A model generated the notes under the pieces. It did no database searches. It was not told where the DNA came from and was given only the letters and a program-made list of their open reading frames with translations. A stretch of 64,000 nt of DNA, from positions 71,692,134-71,756,133 of the forward strand of contig NC_077239.1 in NCBI RefSeq assembly GCF_947179165.1. Reading direction: 5' to 3'. The DNA is from Solanum dulcamara (lineage: Eukaryota > Streptophyta > Magnoliopsida > Solanales > Solanaceae). Below, piece after piece: positions 63,294-64,000 of the stretch (position 1 is the stretch's first letter; the number at the start of each line of letters is the position of its first letter). The position numbers were made by a program, and so were the translations under genes.

Positions 63294-63445
63294 CGGCCTA
63301 GGGTTTCTCCTGCTCGGATAATTTTCTCAAAAAAGAAAAAGGAGAAAAGAACAGTCTGTTATTCTAATTGGGGATTGGGACCCTGAAGTTCTGTATTTAT
63401 ATTTTTCTCCCCCTTTGATTTGAGTTTCTGTCTCAAACAGTACTA

Positions 63446-63630
63446 GGCTCAATTTTTTCTTATTAATGTTTTCAATTTATAAACTGTTTAAAATAATTCC
63501 ATCCAAACAAATCTAATTATTTATTGAAGCTTATTTTAAGTACAAAATAATTTTAAGTTGGTCAGCCAAACACTAAAAAAATTAAAAACAACTTATAAAT
63601 AACTTATAAGCCAATCCAAACGGGCTCTTA
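63446..63630. mobile_element. MITE of the 'TTTGGATTGGCTTAT' family, 5' of PRP18
   Basis: The right end 'cttataagccaatccaaacgggctctta' is the typical family terminus, with 'caacttataaataac', 'aaataattttaagttggtcagccaaacac' and 'caatttataaactgttt' inside. The left end is degraded. About 150 bp upstream of the PRP18 start. Confidence 0.6.
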
Positions 63631-64000
63631 GTTATTGAGCAAAAACATGGATTGTTTTCTTTTAGAGAAAATGACAAAAATGACCCCTTATGTTTGAAGG
63701 TAAATTTAAGCAAGCAAGCACCTAACAATTTTGATCTTTTGAGTTTGTCAATAACTAACATTTTTAGTCTCCTTAAAATTTTATGAAAATCTATCAATAA
63801 CTAACATTTTTAGTTTCCTTAAAATTGTATGAAAATATATTTACTAGATTTGACGAGAATTATGAAGAATTTTTTTTTGGCAAGAACTTATATTAAGAGG
63901 TCAAATATTTGTACAGTAATTCTTTTTCAAAGTATGATACAACTTTTTGAGCTGTAACTTTTAATTATTTTTATATTTATTTATTTCTAGATTTGTAATT
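63631..64000. other. AT-rich DNA at the right edge
   Basis: Contains a short repeat 'caataactaacatttttagt(c/t)tccttaaaatt(t/g)tatgaaaat' present twice (63751 and 63797). No gene. Confidence 0.45.

Overview
The window is plant nuclear DNA, most likely Solanaceae and probably Solanum. The evidence is spliced plant genes with GT..AG introns, AT-rich intergenic DNA, Stowaway and Tourist-like MITEs, tRNA-like SINEs of the type common in Solanaceae, and Ty1/copia, LINE and Mutator-like (MULE) elements. There is no bacterial-style operon structure, and most long open frames are noise or transposon debris.

Six host genes can be rebuilt exon by exon. (1) 4288-15146, minus: an IDM1-like PHD-finger/GNAT histone acetyltransferase. 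It is split by a 5-kb intron that holds a LINE, and its last exons are not visible in the window. (2) 27245-29401, minus: ribosomal protein eS24, five exons, 133 aa, with telo-box and site II promoter motifs. (3) 35384-36475, plus: an intronless fasciclin-like protein of the FLA19/20/21 type. (4) 52480-56072, plus: a small predicted plastid membrane protein with a duplicated terminal exon. (5) 56940-58663, minus: WDR5, two exons, 318 aa. (6) 60064-63293, minus: splicing factor PRP18, two exons, 413 aa.

The rest is mostly mobile DNA. At 0.5-1.6 kb lies a collapsed LTR element with a SINE in its LTR. At 18.0-22.9 kb lies a decayed copia element with two ~200-bp LTRs and a nested 473-bp solo LTR. 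From 23.5 to 26.5 kb there are three adjacent non-autonomous DNA elements, one a MULE-MITE with 117-bp inverted repeats and a 9-bp target duplication. From 33.1 to 35.2 kb there is an RTE LINE tail, a ~1.07-kb inverted-repeat element and a MITE. At 44.4-45.7 kb lies a 5'-truncated LINE with a 13-bp target duplication. From 46 to 52 kb there is a patchwork of MULE debris, hairpin motifs and a tandem array enclosing an exon-like fragment.

The most notable element is a complete 5,513-bp MULE at 37597-43109, with 123-bp terminal inverted repeats and a perfect 9-bp target duplication (TAGATATTT). It carries a decayed MuDR-type transposase on the plus strand and, convergent to it, an intact two-exon gene for a 111-aa GRF-zinc-finger protein with a C-terminal membrane segment. 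The layout recalls maize MuDR (mudrA/mudrB convergent), but the second gene is of a different kind. The transposase has a Trp/Gln-to-stop and Asp-to-Asn decay pattern, while the GRF gene is open. All gene structures come from reading splice sites and protein motifs by eye; no database search was possible.
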